From Rhizobium oryziradicis (GTDB taxonomy: Bacteria; Pseudomonadota; Alphaproteobacteria; Rhizobiales; Rhizobiaceae): a stretch of DNA of 64,000 bases. Shown here piece after piece: positions 16,904 to 27,090 of the stretch. Every line of letters starts with the position of its first letter. Position 1 is the first letter of the stretch. Where the stretch lies: contig NZ_MKIM01000028.1 of NCBI RefSeq assembly GCF_001939045.1, positions 647,132 to 711,131 on the forward strand, given 5' to 3'. Both the position numbers and the translations under genes were made by a program. The notes below the pieces were generated by a model, which saw only the letters and a list, made by a program, of their open reading frames with translations, ran no database searches and had not been told where the DNA came from.

Positions 16904-19163
16904 AGGCTACTTCCTCACCATTTTGCGCGTCAGCAGAGGCAGTGCCAGCCTGTCTTGGAAGCACCACGCGGATCATCGCACCCCGGCCTCCATCAAACTC
17001 GGCTGGTGCATCATGCAATTCAAGCTGACCACCATGTTCTTCAATGATTTTTTTGACAATTGCCAAACCAAGGCCGGTGCCCTTGTCACGCATCGTCATA
17101 TAGGGCTCCAGGATGCGGTGGCGGTTTTCCACCGGCAATCCTTTGCCGTTATCGATAATGTCCACCACATAGCTGTCGCGGCTCTCGTCAGTCCGGGTCA
17201 AAATCCAGACGTGACCGGGCAATTGTGGCGCGTCACTTGGTACCGCCTCAATGGCTTCAACCGCATTTTTGATGAGATTGCCAAAGGCCTGGGCCAGCAT
17301 TCTCGCGTCAAATGACCCTTGCAATGGCGCATCGCCCAATTCGCGCGTGAAGCTGCAATCGCTGTGCCCCATCTCTCGCAAAAAGATCGCGTCTTTCAAA
17401 ATGTCGCGCAGATCGGCACTTTGCTTGGTGGGCTTCGGCATGCGGGCAAAGGACGAAAACTCGTCCACCATCCGGCCAATGTCTTCCACCTGCCGCACAA
17501 TCGTGTCCGTGCATTGATCAAACACGGGGCGATCAGCGTCATCGATCTGCTTGCCAAACCGACGCTTAAGACGCTCGGCAGACAGCTGGATCGGTGTCAG
17601 TGGGTTTTTAATTTCATGGGCAATGCGGCGTGCAACATCGGCCCAGGCGGTTGAACGCTGGGCGATCACAAGATCGGTAATGTCATCAAGAGTGATAACG
17701 TAGGATTCGGCAGCGTTGCGGGTTTCTTCACGCGTCACCTGCACAGAGAGTGTGCGCTCTTTGCCGCCGCGAATAAAATTCACCTGCTTGCGGAAATCTC
17801 CACGATGGCGAAGGGCGGCTTCCGCAAAGACAAGATTGATTTCGGGGGCCACGGCATCAAGTTTTTGCCCCATCAATTCGTCTTGCGTGCGCGCCAGAAA
17901 CAGCTCTGCCGATGGATTGACGATGGTGATCGAGCCATCATCCTCAACACCAATGACGGCCGCCGTCACGCCGGATAGCACCGCCTCGATAAACCGGCGG
18001 CGGTCATCGACCTCGTCTTTCGCTTCGAGAATTTCATCACGCTGGGTTCTGATCTGTGAGATCATCTTATTGAAGGTGCGCGAAAGGCTGCCGACGTCGC
18101 CATCCGCCACACGCACGGGCACCACGACATTCATATCGCCAGACGCCACGTGTTCGGCAGCGCCAATCAGCAAACGAATAGGGCGCACAATTCGGTCTGC
18201 AACAGCAATCGCCGTCCAGATGGCCGCCAGCAAAACAATCAATGCAAAACCGAGATACAAAACTGCAAAAGCGATTTGCAGCGTCGCCCGCCCCGCCTCC
18301 ATCGCCTTATATTCGGCCGTGTTATCTTCCATCTCACGCATCGCCTGCATGACCTTGGGGTCAACGGCACGGATGGTGTAGAGAAAGGCACCACTGAGGG
18401 ATTCCAGCTTCATGATGGCGCCGACAAGATTGGTGGAGCCTGGCGGAATCAACGTGGGTTGGCCAGCGGCAGCTTTGGCAAGCGCGTCTTCAGGTATCGG
18501 CGGCAAAGTGCCGTTCGTGGCAATATTGGCCTCAACAATGGGAGTGCCGTCCTTTCGGACAAGAAATGCACCAAGCAAACCGCGCCCCTTGGCTTGGCGG
18601 GTCATCAAATCAACAAAGCCAGTGCGATCCAGGAAAAACAGTGAGCGATTGCGCTCAAGGTCATTGGCCATAGAAATTGTCTGGCCCTGCAAATAACTGG
18701 CGTTCTCCATCAAATACGCCTGCGCGACATTCATGGATGAACTGACGATGGACTGGGTGCGAATGGAAAACCAGCGATCCAGCCCCACATTAAGCGTGAT
18801 TGTCGCAAAGATTGCCACCAAAATGGCGGGCGTGATGGCAACAATGGAAAACAGCGCCACAATGCGCACATGCAGGCGTGCCGCCGCCCTGCCCCGTCTG
18901 CGGGCCTGCACGAGACGATGGACCTCGCGGCCAATCAAAAACAGCAGGCAAACAACGAACAGCGAATTGACGATAGCAGAACTGATCAGAACTGTCTGGG
19001 TCGGTGCAATCGGCGTCAGGCCCAAAAGTACCGGCAAGGTGAATATGGCACACGCCAGCGCACCACCTGCCAGCAACAGGCCCGGCAGGGCGAAAGAGGA
19101 GCGTCTTTCCTGCTGCAGGACGGCAGAGGCTTCTCGCTCAGAATGTAATGCCGGTCGGCGCAT
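16893..19163 (-). CDS. ntrY: Sensor histidine kinase NtrY
   Basis: This membrane kinase has several N-terminal transmembrane segments, a long periplasmic loop, a HAMP domain after the TM near residue 330, a PAS domain, HisKA with [15 protein letters not shown] and an HATPase domain with NLIKNAVEAI, DNGKGLP and DKGTGLGLAI. It signals to NtrX in nitrogen and redox control. The ATG at 19163 (MRRPALHSE) is chosen; a GTG at 19247 would add 28 residues but has no spaced ribosome site. It follows ntrC at 217 bp with a perfect hairpin between. Confidence 0.94.
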   Translation of the reverse strand: MRRPALHSEREASAVLQQERRSSFALPGLLLAGGALACAIFTLPVLLGLTPIAPTQTVLISSAIVNSLFVVCLLFLIGREVHRLVQARRRGRAAARLHVRIVALFSIVAITPAILVAIFATITLNVGLDRWFSIRTQSIVSSSMNVAQAYLMENASYLQGQTISMANDLERNRSLFFLDRTGFVDLMTRQAKGRGLLGAFLVRKDGTPIVEANIATNGTLPPIPEDALAKAAAGQPTLIPPGSTNLVGAIMKLESLSGAFLYTIRAVDPKVMQAMREMEDNTAEYKAMEAGRATLQIAFAVLYLGFALIVLLAAIWTAIAVADRIVRPIRLLIGAAEHVASGDMNVVVPVRVADGDVGSLSRTFNKMISQIRTQRDEILEAKDEVDDRRRFIEAVLSGVTAAVIGVEDDGSITIVNPSAELFLARTQDELMGQKLDAVAPEINLVFAEAALRHRGDFRKQVNFIRGGKERTLSVQVTREETRNAAESYVITLDDITDLVIAQRSTAWADVARRIAHEIKNPLTPIQLSAERLKRRFGKQIDDADRPVFDQCTDTIVRQVEDIGRMVDEFSSFARMPKPTKQSADLRDILKDAIFLREMGHSDCSFTRELGDAPLQGSFDARMLAQAFGNLIKNAVEAIEAVPSDAPQLPGHVWILTRTDESRDSYVVDIIDNGKGLPVENRHRILEPYMTMRDKGTGLGLAIVKKIIEEHGGQLELHDAPAEFDGGRGAMIRVVLPRQAGTASADAQNGEEVAYGL

Positions 19164-19323
19164 TGCTATCCAATCTTGTTTTCGCAAAACGGCGAAATAT
19201 TCCAGATTGATAAGGTCGCCATACAATCTGCGACCCTCCCCCCACACCTCAAAAACCGCCTATCTTTCTCACGGTCCTTTTCGGAAAACGTGACAAAAAC
19301 AACACGACTATGATGAGTCTTTC

Positions 19324-19347
19324 ATGCGTTGCTATTGAGCAACGCAT
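19324..19347. other. Perfect hairpin between ntrC and ntrY
   Basis: ATGCGTTGCT (19324-19333) and AGCAACGCAT (19338-19347) form a perfect 10-bp stem with a 4-base loop. On the transcribed strand it follows the ntrC stop by about 35 bases, but no U-tract follows. It could be a weak terminator, an attenuating or mRNA-stabilising hairpin, or a protein-binding palindrome before ntrY. Confidence 0.6.
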
Positions 19348-19380
19348 TGTGGCGAAATTGCAACGCTACCTGCCCTTATG

Positions 19381-20832
19381 TCAAGCACTGCGCGAACTGC
19401 GATACACAGAAACACCCAGTTCGCGAATTTTCTTGCGCAAAGTATTGCGATTCAGCCCCAAAAGATCGGCGGCTTTGATCTGATTTCCCCGTGTTGCGGT
19501 GAGGGCCGCAAGAATCAGCGGATATTCCATTTCTGTCAAAACACGGTCGTAGAGACCGGGCGGTGGCAGCGCATCACCAAAAGAGGCGAAATAGCTGCGC
19601 ATATTCTCCTCAACGGCCTGAGCAATGGTCACGTTGCCGCCAGAGGTGCCTGATTTTGAAATCGGGCTATCATTGATGTCAGAGCGCAATTCCTGCTCAA
19701 CGATCTCGCGGGTAATCACATCTTGCGGATAAAGCGCCATCAACCGGCGAATGAGGTTTTCCACCTCGCGCACATTGCCCGGCCAGGCATAGGATTTCAT
19801 CACTTCCAGCGCTTCTTGCTCAAACCGCTTGGCGTCCAGCCCTTCCTTTTCGCCCTGCTGCACGAAATGGCGCACAAGATCGGGAATATCCTCGGCACGA
19901 TCGCGCAGAGGCGGCAGGCGCAAAGGCACAACGTTCAGACGATAATAGAGGTCTTCGCGGAACAGTCCCTGATTAATCGACTGCTTCAGATCCTTATTGG
20001 TGGCCGCCACAATGCGCACATCCGTGCGGATCGGCGTGCGCCCGCCCACAGTGGTATATTCACCCTGCTGCAACACACGCAGCAACCGTGTCTGCGCATC
20101 CATGGGCATATCGCCAATTTCATCCAGAAACAGCGTTCCACCTTCGGCTTGCTCAAAGCGGCCCGATGAGCGGTTCTGCGCGCCGGTGAAGGCTCCTTTT
20201 TCGTGACCAAACAGCTCGGATTCGATCAAATCGCGTGGAATTGCCGCCATATTAATGGCAACAAAGGGACCATTGCGCCGCTTGCCGTAATCATGCAGCG
20301 CCTTGGCCACAAGCTCCTTGCCGGTGCCGGATTCGCCGGTGATCATCAACGTCAGATCCGTTTGCATCAAACGGGCCAGCACCCGGTAGATTTCCTGCAT
20401 CGCGGCAGAGCGGCCCACCAGCGGCATACCATCTTGCATATCATCGCCAAGACGGGCCGGTTTTTTCTTGGGCTCGGCCAAAGCGCGGCCAATGATGGCG
20501 ATCAGCTCGGTCAGGTCAAAAGGCTTGGGCAGATAATCATAGGCCCCTTTTTCCGATGCCCGAATGGCCGTCATGAAGGTGTTTTGGGCGCTCATCACCA
20601 AGACAGGCAGATCGGGTCTTGCCTTTTTGATACGCGGCAACAGATCAAAGGCGTTTTCATCCGGCATCACCACATCGGTCACCACCAGATCGCCCTCACC
20701 GGCCGAAATCCACCGCCACAAGGTCGCTGCATTGGAGGTGATCCGTACATCATAGCCAGCGCGGCTGAGAGCCTGGTTCAATACAGTGCGGATGGCGGCA
20801 TCGTCATCGGCAACAAGAATGGTTGCGGTCAT
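19381..20832 (-). CDS. ntrC: Nitrogen regulation response regulator NtrC (NR(I))
   Basis: This 483-aa sigma-54 activator has a receiver domain (acidic pair Asp10/Asp11, phospho-acceptor Asp53 in VVTDVVMPD), an AAA+ domain with Walker [13 protein letters not shown], an intact GAFTGA motif ([11 protein letters not shown]), [10 protein letters not shown], and a C-terminal Fis-type HTH ([19 protein letters not shown]). It activates nitrogen-scavenging genes when phosphorylated by NtrB. Its start overlaps the ntrB stop as ATGA. The intact GAFTGA contrasts with the neighbouring NtrX. Confidence 0.97.
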   Translation of the reverse strand: MTATILVADDDAAIRTVLNQALSRAGYDVRITSNAATLWRWISAGEGDLVVTDVVMPDENAFDLLPRIKKARPDLPVLVMSAQNTFMTAIRASEKGAYDYLPKPFDLTELIAIIGRALAEPKKKPARLGDDMQDGMPLVGRSAAMQEIYRVLARLMQTDLTLMITGESGTGKELVAKALHDYGKRRNGPFVAINMAAIPRDLIESELFGHEKGAFTGAQNRSSGRFEQAEGGTLFLDEIGDMPMDAQTRLLRVLQQGEYTTVGGRTPIRTDVRIVAATNKDLKQSINQGLFREDLYYRLNVVPLRLPPLRDRAEDIPDLVRHFVQQGEKEGLDAKRFEQEALEVMKSYAWPGNVREVENLIRRLMALYPQDVITREIVEQELRSDINDSPISKSGTSGGNVTIAQAVEENMRSYFASFGDALPPPGLYDRVLTEMEYPLILAALTATRGNQIKAADLLGLNRNTLRKKIRELGVSVYRSSRSA

Positions 20833-21971
20833 CTGGCTTTTCCCGTGTCTTTGGCAAACGGCGCGTCATCCTCTGCTGCTTCTCTCGAAACAGGCATCAG
20901 CACGCGAAATGTCGTCCGGTTGGCTTGGCTGTCGCATTCGACAATGCCACCGTGGCCACCAATGATTTTGGCAACGAGCGCCAGTCCAAGACCGGAACCG
21001 TTGGTTTTGGTGGTGATGAAAGGATCAAAAAGATGCGGTAGCAAATCCGATGGCACGCCGGGGCCATTGTCATGCACACAAAATTCCAGCGGCAGCGAAA
21101 TCTTTTCGCGCGAGCCGGCGACAGAAAGGCGAATGCCGGGACGATAGGCCGTTGTCAGCTGAATCTCGCCATCCGGCTTATCGCCAACGGCTTCCGAGGC
21201 ATTTTTGATCAGATTGAGAAACACCTGCACCAGCTGATCCCGGTTGGCAAACACCGGCGGCAGCGACGGATCATAACTCTCTGTGATTTTGATGTTCCGC
21301 GCAAAGCCCGCCTGGGCAATCGCCTTGACGTGGTCCAGCACCGAGTGGATGTTGACCGATGTGCGATCCACCGGCCTCTCATCAGAGAAAATCTCCATCC
21401 GGTCAACCAGCGACACGATACGATCGGTTTCATCACAAATCAGCCGGGTCAGGTTGCGATCTTCATCCGGCACGGAGGTTTCCAGCAATTGCGCAGCACC
21501 ACGGATGCCAGAGAGCGGGTTCTTGATCTCATGCGCCAACATGGACGCAAGGCCTGTGACAGAACGCGCTGCGGCGCGATGGGTCAGCTGGCGGTCAATT
21601 TTATCGGCCATCGAGCGTTCTTGAAACACCACCACAACAGCACCCGGCTCGCCGACCACAGGAGCCACATAAAGATCGACCAGCTTGTCTTGGCCAAGTC
21701 GGGGAGAGCTCAAATCGACACGATATTCGTTCACTGGCGCACGGCGCTCGCGCACCTGCTCAATCAATTCCAGCAGCGGACTGCCAAAGGGAATAAAAGT
21801 GGAAATCTTATAGCGGGCCAAGTGACTGGCACTTGCACCAAAAAAAGCTTCGGCCTCCCAATTGGCAAAGGCAATCAGACCTTCCGCATTGACCAGCACA
21901 ACCGGATTTTGAATGGCGTTCAGCACGGCCATTGCCAGTGGATTGCCAGCACTCATCATGTCATTGCTCAT
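20829..21971 (-). CDS. ntrB: Nitrogen regulation sensor kinase NtrB (NR(II))
   Basis: This soluble two-component kinase of about 380 aa has an N-terminal PAS domain (about 15-110), HisKA motif [15 protein letters not shown] and an HATPase domain with [17 protein letters not shown] and [12 protein letters not shown]. It phosphorylates or dephosphorylates NtrC according to PII signals. The ATG at 21971 follows AGGAAGAGG and overlaps the dusB stop as ATGA, so it is preferred over an upstream start. dusB-ntrB-ntrC is the standard alphaproteobacterial operon. Confidence 0.96.
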   Translation of the reverse strand: MSNDMMSAGNPLAMAVLNAIQNPVVLVNAEGLIAFANWEAEAFFGASASHLARYKISTFIPFGSPLLELIEQVRERRAPVNEYRVDLSSPRLGQDKLVDLYVAPVVGEPGAVVVVFQERSMADKIDRQLTHRAAARSVTGLASMLAHEIKNPLSGIRGAAQLLETSVPDEDRNLTRLICDETDRIVSLVDRMEIFSDERPVDRTSVNIHSVLDHVKAIAQAGFARNIKITESYDPSLPPVFANRDQLVQVFLNLIKNASEAVGDKPDGEIQLTTAYRPGIRLSVAGSREKISLPLEFCVHDNGPGVPSDLLPHLFDPFITTKTNGSGLGLALVAKIIGGHGGIVECDSQANRTTFRVLMPVSREAAEDDAPFAKDTGKAR

Positions 21972-22966
21972 GCAGCCTCTTCCTGCGGTGCGCAAACCGC
22001 TTTAGCCAATGCCTCGTGCAGGCTCCGGGCCACAAACTCAGGGTCTTTCGACGTCATCACTGCCGTTTTTTCCGGCGCAGATAAAACCGCACCATGCCGG
22101 TCCAGATACCAGGCCACATGCTTGCGCGCGTGACGCACGCCAACATCTGCGCCATAATGCTCCATCATCAAGCGGTAGTGCTCGACGGCAACATCGGGAA
22201 TAGATTCGGCATCTGGCCCTTGGTGACCAGCAAGCACACCCGCGTGCCACGGCCTGCCCTGACATCCGCGACCGAGCATCACGGCATCGGCACCCGAGCG
22301 GCGCAGAATGTCCTGCGCATCGGCTTTGGTTTCCACATCTCCATTGGCAATCAGCGGAATGGAAATCGCCTCGCGCACGCGGGCAATCGCATCCCAATCG
22401 GCCCTGCCCTCATAAAATTGCATACGGGTGCGGCCGTGAATGGTGATGGCCTGAACACCAACCGATTCGGCCCGGCGCGAAAGCTCTGGCGCATTGATGG
22501 AGTTTTCATCCCACCCCAGCCGCATCTTCACCGTCACGGGTATGGACACGGCCTTGACTGTCGCTTCAATCAGCGCGAGTGCCACCTCTGGCTCGCGCAT
22601 CAATGCCGATCCAGCATAGCCGCCAATTACCTTTTTGGCGGGACAGCCCATATTGATATCGATAATATTCGCGCCATTGGCCTCGGCAATTTTGGCGGCT
22701 TCGGCCATCCAGCGCGGCTCTCGCCCTGCCAGTTGCACCATATGAGGTGTTAATCCCGCGCCTTTCAGGCGAGACCAGCTCTCGGCAGCATTGAACACCA
22801 ACTCCCGGCTGGCAACCATTTCGGTCACCACAAGCCCTGCGCCATAGCGAAAAGCCAGCTGTCGAAACGGCAAATCCGTCACACCCGACATGGGAGCAAG
22901 CACCACGCGGTTGCGAATGGCAACCGAGGCTATAGTGAACCCTTGATCAAGAGGCGGATGCGGCAA
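21968..22966 (-). CDS. dusB: tRNA-dihydrouridine synthase B (NifR3)
   Basis: This 332-aa FMN enzyme reduces uridines in the tRNA D-loop. The TIM barrel starts with [15 protein letters not shown]; the catalytic Cys is Cys108 in [11 protein letters not shown], followed by [12 protein letters not shown]; phosphate-binding motifs are IANGDV and [12 protein letters not shown]. It is the first gene of the operon leading into ntrBC, known in older literature as nifR3. The 164-bp gap to divergent ispDF should hold its promoter. Confidence 0.95.
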   Translation of the reverse strand: MPHPPLDQGFTIASVAIRNRVVLAPMSGVTDLPFRQLAFRYGAGLVVTEMVASRELVFNAAESWSRLKGAGLTPHMVQLAGREPRWMAEAAKIAEANGANIIDINMGCPAKKVIGGYAGSALMREPEVALALIEATVKAVSIPVTVKMRLGWDENSINAPELSRRAESVGVQAITIHGRTRMQFYEGRADWDAIARVREAISIPLIANGDVETKADAQDILRRSGADAVMLGRGCQGRPWHAGVLAGHQGPDAESIPDVAVEHYRLMMEHYGADVGVRHARKHVAWYLDRHGAVLSAPEKTAVMTSKDPEFVARSLHEALAKAVCAPQEEAA

Positions 22967-23130
22967 ATGATTATCTTTCGAGCATGAAGCCAGTCTGCCT
23001 GATTTTTAGACATAAAATTCTTTCATGCCAAGCCCTTTCCGGGCGATACAGACATTTTTTCGAAGGCATGCTGGAAAACCTCCAAAAGCATCGCTAGACA
23101 ACTAAAACCTGCTAATCGACTGGAAAGACT

Positions 23131-24354
23131 ATGGTGCATACTAAAGCGAGTGGAGCAAGGTCAACAGCGGTGATATTGGTCGCCGCAGGCCGTGGTGAAC
23201 GCGCCGGAGCCTCAATTGAAGGGCCAAAGCAATATCGCACCATTGGCGGAAAACCTGTGATTCTGCATACCGTGCAGAAGTTTCGCACCTATTTGCCCAA
23301 TGCAACAATCGTTATGGTTATTCATCCCGATGATGAACAACTGCTGGCAAAGGCACTCAAGTCGATTGCGCATCTTAAAGACGAACTCATCGTCACCCAT
23401 GGCGGCAAGACGCGTCAGCAATCCGCCTTGGCGGGCCTCCATGCGCTGAAGGCCTTAACTCCAGACACCGTATTGATTCACGATGCTGTGCGACCATTTT
23501 TTGACCAGATGCTGCTGGATCGGATCACCAAAGCCCTTGATGAGGGCGCTGATGCCGTTTTGCCAGCCATGCCGGTGGCTGATACACTCAAGCGTGGCAA
23601 CCACGATGGCTTTGTGAGCGATACTGTTTCGCGCGCTGGACTTTTCGCAGCCCAGACACCACAAAGTTTCAACTATGCCAAGATTTTGAACGCGCATGAA
23701 AAGGCGGCAGCCTCTGGCCAGGATGATTTTACCGATGATGCCGCCATTGCAGAATGGGCAGGCATGCCGGTGCAATTGGTGGAAGGCCGGGCCGACAACA
23801 TAAAACTGACTGTAAAGCGAGATATTGAGATGGCCGATGCCCGCCTTTCCACCACGCTACTTCCCGATGTTCGCACTGGCAATGGCTATGATGTGCACCA
23901 ATTGGTGCCCGGCGATGGTGTCACACTTTGCGGCGTTTTCATTGCTCACACGCAAGCTCTGAGCGGCCATTCCGATGCCGATGTTGCGCTCCACGCGCTA
24001 ACCGATGCGCTGTTGGCAACCTGCGGCGCTGGCGACATTGGGGATCATTTCCCGCCGTCTGACCCACAATGGCGCGGTGCTGCCTCGCGCATTTTTCTGG
24101 AACACGCCGCAAAAATAGTGCGCGATGCTGGCGGCACGATTATGAATGCAGACATTTCGCTGATTGCCGAAGAGCCGAAAATCGGCCCACACCGGCTGAC
24201 CATGCGCGAAAAGCTCTCTGAAATTCTGGATATTTCGCTCGACCGCTGCTCGGTAAAAGCCACCACCAATGAAAAAATTGGCTTTGTTGGTCGCGGTGAA
24301 GGCATTGCGGCCATTGCAACGGCAACCGTGGTTTTTCAAGGCAAGCCCCAATGA
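23131..24354 (+). CDS. ispDF: Bifunctional IspD/IspF (MEP cytidylyltransferase / MECDP synthase)
   Basis: This 407-aa fusion of two non-consecutive MEP-pathway enzymes is common in alphaproteobacteria. The IspD half (about 10-235) shows [13 protein letters not shown] and [12 protein letters not shown]. The IspF half (about 248-405) shows [10 protein letters not shown], with the DxH metal ligands, [17 protein letters not shown] and [14 protein letters not shown]. The first makes CDP-ME and the second cyclises CDP-ME-phosphate for isoprenoid synthesis. GGAAAG precedes the ATG. The stop overlaps the cinA start as ATGA. Confidence 0.97.
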   Translation: MVHTKASGARSTAVILVAAGRGERAGASIEGPKQYRTIGGKPVILHTVQKFRTYLPNATIVMVIHPDDEQLLAKALKSIAHLKDELIVTHGGKTRQQSALAGLHALKALTPDTVLIHDAVRPFFDQMLLDRITKALDEGADAVLPAMPVADTLKRGNHDGFVSDTVSRAGLFAAQTPQSFNYAKILNAHEKAAASGQDDFTDDAAIAEWAGMPVQLVEGRADNIKLTVKRDIEMADARLSTTLLPDVRTGNGYDVHQLVPGDGVTLCGVFIAHTQALSGHSDADVALHALTDALLATCGAGDIGDHFPPSDPQWRGAASRIFLEHAAKIVRDAGGTIMNADISLIAEEPKIGPHRLTMREKLSEILDISLDRCSVKATTNEKIGFVGRGEGIAAIATATVVFQGKPQ

Positions 24355-24851
24355 ACCTGTTTCCTTCTGATCTCGAACATATGGCTCAAACTATCATTGC
24401 CGATTTCACCAAACGTGGCCTGACAATTGCGACTGCGGAATCATGCACCGGCGGCCTGATTGCGGGGCTCCTCACCGAGATTGCCGGATCATCAGCCGTT
24501 GTTGATCGGGGTTTTGTAACCTACTCCAATCAGGCCAAAACGGACATGCTGGGCGTACCCGCTCTCACACTGGAAACCTATGGTGCGGTATCTCGCGAAA
24601 CAGCCATAGCCATGGCCCATGGCGCACTTTATCGCTCAGGCGGATCGGTGGCCATTGCCGTCACCGGCATTGCAGGCCCCGGGGGGGGCACGGCGGAAAA
24701 GCCTGTGGGGCTAGTACATTTGGCTGCCACTAAACGCACGGGACAATTGATTCACCTAAAGATGCAATACGGCACGCGAACCCGCGACATCATCCGACAA
24801 GAAACCATAAAAACAGCGCTTTCAATGTTGAGTGACATTGCCAGCACCTAA
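24351..24851 (+). CDS. pncC: CinA C-terminal domain protein / nicotinamide-nucleotide amidase
   Basis: This 166-aa stand-alone CinA C-terminal domain deamidates NMN to NaMN in characterised homologues (PncC). The motifs [15 protein letters not shown] near residue 28, [23 protein letters not shown] and [20 protein letters not shown] are all present. The N-terminal molybdopterin-like domain of full CinA is absent, as usual for this short form. It is translationally coupled to ispDF by ATGA. A G-run of seven at 24680-24686 lies inside the gene, but the frame stays open. Confidence 0.92.
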   Translation: MNLFPSDLEHMAQTIIADFTKRGLTIATAESCTGGLIAGLLTEIAGSSAVVDRGFVTYSNQAKTDMLGVPALTLETYGAVSRETAIAMAHGALYRSGGSVAIAVTGIAGPGGGTAEKPVGLVHLAATKRTGQLIHLKMQYGTRTRDIIRQETIKTALSMLSDIAST

Positions 24852-25006
24852 GGAGGCTCTCTCCCAAAAGCGACATTTCGCAACTCAGAGGTGATTTTTC
24901 GGAGCATTCTAACTCACAACCTCTGGAAAATCGCCGGATCCCCTCTATTTTCCCGTGTCATTTCCTTTTGCAAGCATGATTTAAGGCTTTTCGCGGGATA
25001 AATCAG

Positions 25007-25747
25007 ATGATCTCTTGGACTATATTCAAGCATTCCCTAAATTTAATCAAAGACAACAAGAACGCCGCTTTAAAGATCACGCTCCCTTTTATCGTCGTGA
25101 CGCTTCTTATGCATACCATGCTGATTTTTGAGGCGTCGACTGACTTCTTTAACGCCGCTATTTTTTCCAGATTTATGTTGTTTGCTTATCTAATCTTTGC
25201 CGTGATTAGCTACCCTTGGATTGCAGTGGCATGGCATCGATATATTTTGATTGATGATTATCCAAGCCTTCTACCGCGCTTTCATGGGCCACAGATATTC
25301 CGTTATCTCGTCACTGGAACAGCTATTAGCCTTTTGCTGGTGATATGTGCGCTACCATTCTTTATTTTTTCCCATCTCTTGGCGCTGACTCAATCTCTTG
25401 TGTACGCGGTTTTGATCATTGCATCGCTTGGTATAGTCGTCTCATCCGTTATTATGATGCGCCTTTCCACCATTCTACCTGCCGCAGCCTTGAATGAGCG
25501 AAGATCATTTGGTGAAATATGGACTGTAACGCGGGGTCATACGAAAACATTCGTAGCACTGTTGATTATGATTTTCTTCGCCAATGCTCCCATGAAAATC
25601 ATCTCAATCATCCTCGCAAATGCCCAATTGCCGCTGGTATCACTTCTATGGGATACATTTTCCGGCTTTGCGATTGTCATGATCGGATTATCCGTCATCA
25701 CAACGCAATACGGTTATTTCGTCGAGAACAGACCTTTGCAAGAGTAG
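25007..25747 (+). CDS. Hypothetical multi-pass membrane protein (tandem paralogue 1)
   Basis: This 246-aa protein has about six hydrophobic segments (near residues 22-42, 55-76, 98-120, 125-150, 180-200 and 210-235) and belongs to no family I can name with confidence. It is a clear paralogue of the next gene: both are 246 aa and share W-IF-HSL, ITLPF--(V/L)ITLL, the motif AVxWHRYIL followed by P, RLSxILP, and a C-terminal ISVITT-YxYxVE-type end. The DNA is clearly AT-richer than the flanking ispDF and lipA blocks. A 155-bp gap after cinA precedes it. Confidence 0.75.
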   Translation: MISWTIFKHSLNLIKDNKNAALKITLPFIVVTLLMHTMLIFEASTDFFNAAIFSRFMLFAYLIFAVISYPWIAVAWHRYILIDDYPSLLPRFHGPQIFRYLVTGTAISLLLVICALPFFIFSHLLALTQSLVYAVLIIASLGIVVSSVIMMRLSTILPAAALNERRSFGEIWTVTRGHTKTFVALLIMIFFANAPMKIISIILANAQLPLVSLLWDTFSGFAIVMIGLSVITTQYGYFVENRPLQE

Positions 25748-25843
25748 AATTACACTCTTGCGTTTCAAGCTCTCGAATCTCGAGAAATTTTGGAAAAAAA
25801 TGCAGTTTATTGTACGATTATAACACTATAGGGGGGAGACTGA

Positions 25844-26584
25844 ATGAAATCCTGGGCAATTTTCCAACACTCCCTGAAGATGATTATCAGACATTGGACA
25901 ATTGCACTTAGAATAACGTTACCTTTCGCTCTCATCACCTTGCTTTTTCAAGCGGTCGCACCAATCAGAGATATCTCGCCTCAAGCAGAAACGAGCACCT
26001 TTTCAATTGTGATCAATATTGCCATTTTTATGTATGGTTGCCTCAGCTATCTCTGGATTGCTGTTCTGTGGCACAGATACATCTTGCTCGTCGAGCATCC
26101 AAAGCCTATTCCAAAATTCTGGGGTGCCAACATTGCGTCTTATTTTGGAAAATCATTTCTGATCTGTCTGGTGACTTTGCCCGCCTTGATGCCACTCGCA
26201 CTGGCAACCATGATACTCAAAAATCTCACATACGATTGGCCGTGGCTTTCAATCGCATTTGGTGCGATCGGGTCGTGCTTTGTCGCAATCGTGTTTTTGC
26301 GACTTTCATCGATACTGCCCGGTGCCGCCATCGATTGTTATCACTCTTTGCATGATGCGGTCGCTGCCACCAAGGGCCAAAGCCTCACAATCCTCGGAGT
26401 CGGCATAATGCTGACACTCTCGCTAATGCCATTGCACATCATCTCCGTGTTCATGGAAAGCGCACCCGCAGTCGTTGCCTCTCTTTGGAACATCCTGTCT
26501 GGAGTTGCAGAGATCGTGATTTACATATCCGTCATCACCACTCTCTATTCATATTATGTCGAGAAGAAATCGATGGTGATTTAG
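25844..26584 (+). CDS. Hypothetical multi-pass membrane protein (tandem paralogue 2)
   Basis: This is the second 246-aa membrane protein of the tandem pair, separated from the first by 96 bp that include an AT-rich stretch and a ribosome site GGGGGGA before the ATG. About six membrane segments are predicted by eye. It keeps WAIFQHSLKMI, ALRITLPF, AVLWHRYIL, RLSSILPGAA and ISVITTLYSYYVEKK, which line up with its partner. The paralogues have diverged widely outside these positions, so the duplication is not recent. No catalytic residues are obvious; a transport or envelope role cannot be decided. Confidence 0.75.
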   Translation: MKSWAIFQHSLKMIIRHWTIALRITLPFALITLLFQAVAPIRDISPQAETSTFSIVINIAIFMYGCLSYLWIAVLWHRYILLVEHPKPIPKFWGANIASYFGKSFLICLVTLPALMPLALATMILKNLTYDWPWLSIAFGAIGSCFVAIVFLRLSSILPGAAIDCYHSLHDAVAATKGQSLTILGVGIMLTLSLMPLHIISVFMESAPAVVASLWNILSGVAEIVIYISVITTLYSYYVEKKSMVI

Positions 26585-26628
26585 GGCATCGCGCCCAAAA
26601 AATCGAAACTGGGCGATGCGCCAAAGCG

Positions 26629-27081
26629 TCACTCGGTGCCATAAATCTTGTCAGCCCGCGCCTCGAATGCCTCCGTGAACATGCGAAAGGCGCGATCAAA
26701 CATGGAGCCCATGACGGCACCCAGAATGCGGCTTTTGAATTCGTAATCGATGAAGAAATGCACAGTGCAGCCGCCATCAGCCGTTTCTTCAAATCGCCAG
26801 CGGTTATCGAGATATTTGAACGGGCCTTCGATATACTTCACATCAATGGCACGCTCATCGGGCTTGAGCAGCACCTGGGTGGTGAATGTCTCGCGGATGG
26901 CCTTATAACCCACCGACATATTGGCAATGAGCAACTCCTTGCCGTCGCGCTCCTTGCGAGACTGGATGGAGAGTGCATCGCAGAGCGGCACAAATTCGGG
27001 ATAGCGCTCAATATCCGCAACCAGCGCATACATGCGATCGGGAGAGTGCTTTACAGGACGGCGGGTTTCAAACTTTGGCAT
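26629..27081 (-). CDS. Type II toxin RatA/COQ10-like START domain protein
   Basis: This protein of about 150 aa has the polyketide-cyclase/START fold. It starts MPKFETRRPVKHSPDRMYALVADIERYPEFVPLCD across the first strand and helix, the hallmark of the COQ10/RatA family, and ends with a long amphipathic helix (MFDRAFRMFTEAFEARADKIYG). In mitochondria and alphaproteobacteria such proteins bind ubiquinone or its lipids; in E. coli RatA was linked to 70S ribosome assembly. A GTG at 27090 could add three residues. It lies 9 bp downstream of a P-loop gene and not far from lipA, a placement common in rhizobia. Confidence 0.88.
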   Translation of the reverse strand: MPKFETRRPVKHSPDRMYALVADIERYPEFVPLCDALSIQSRKERDGKELLIANMSVGYKAIRETFTTQVLLKPDERAIDVKYIEGPFKYLDNRWRFEETADGGCTVHFFIDYEFKSRILGAVMGSMFDRAFRMFTEAFEARADKIYGTE

Positions 27082-27090
27082 AAATGGCAC

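Noticed and set aside
24680..24686. Run of seven G in cinA as a possible frameshift site
   Set aside because: The reading frame is intact through [13 protein letters not shown], the expected family motif, so no frameshift is needed.
24886..24925. Possible terminator after cinA (CAGAGGT paired with ACCTCTG)
   Set aside because: The stem is 7 bp with a 26-base loop and no U-tract; too weak to call.
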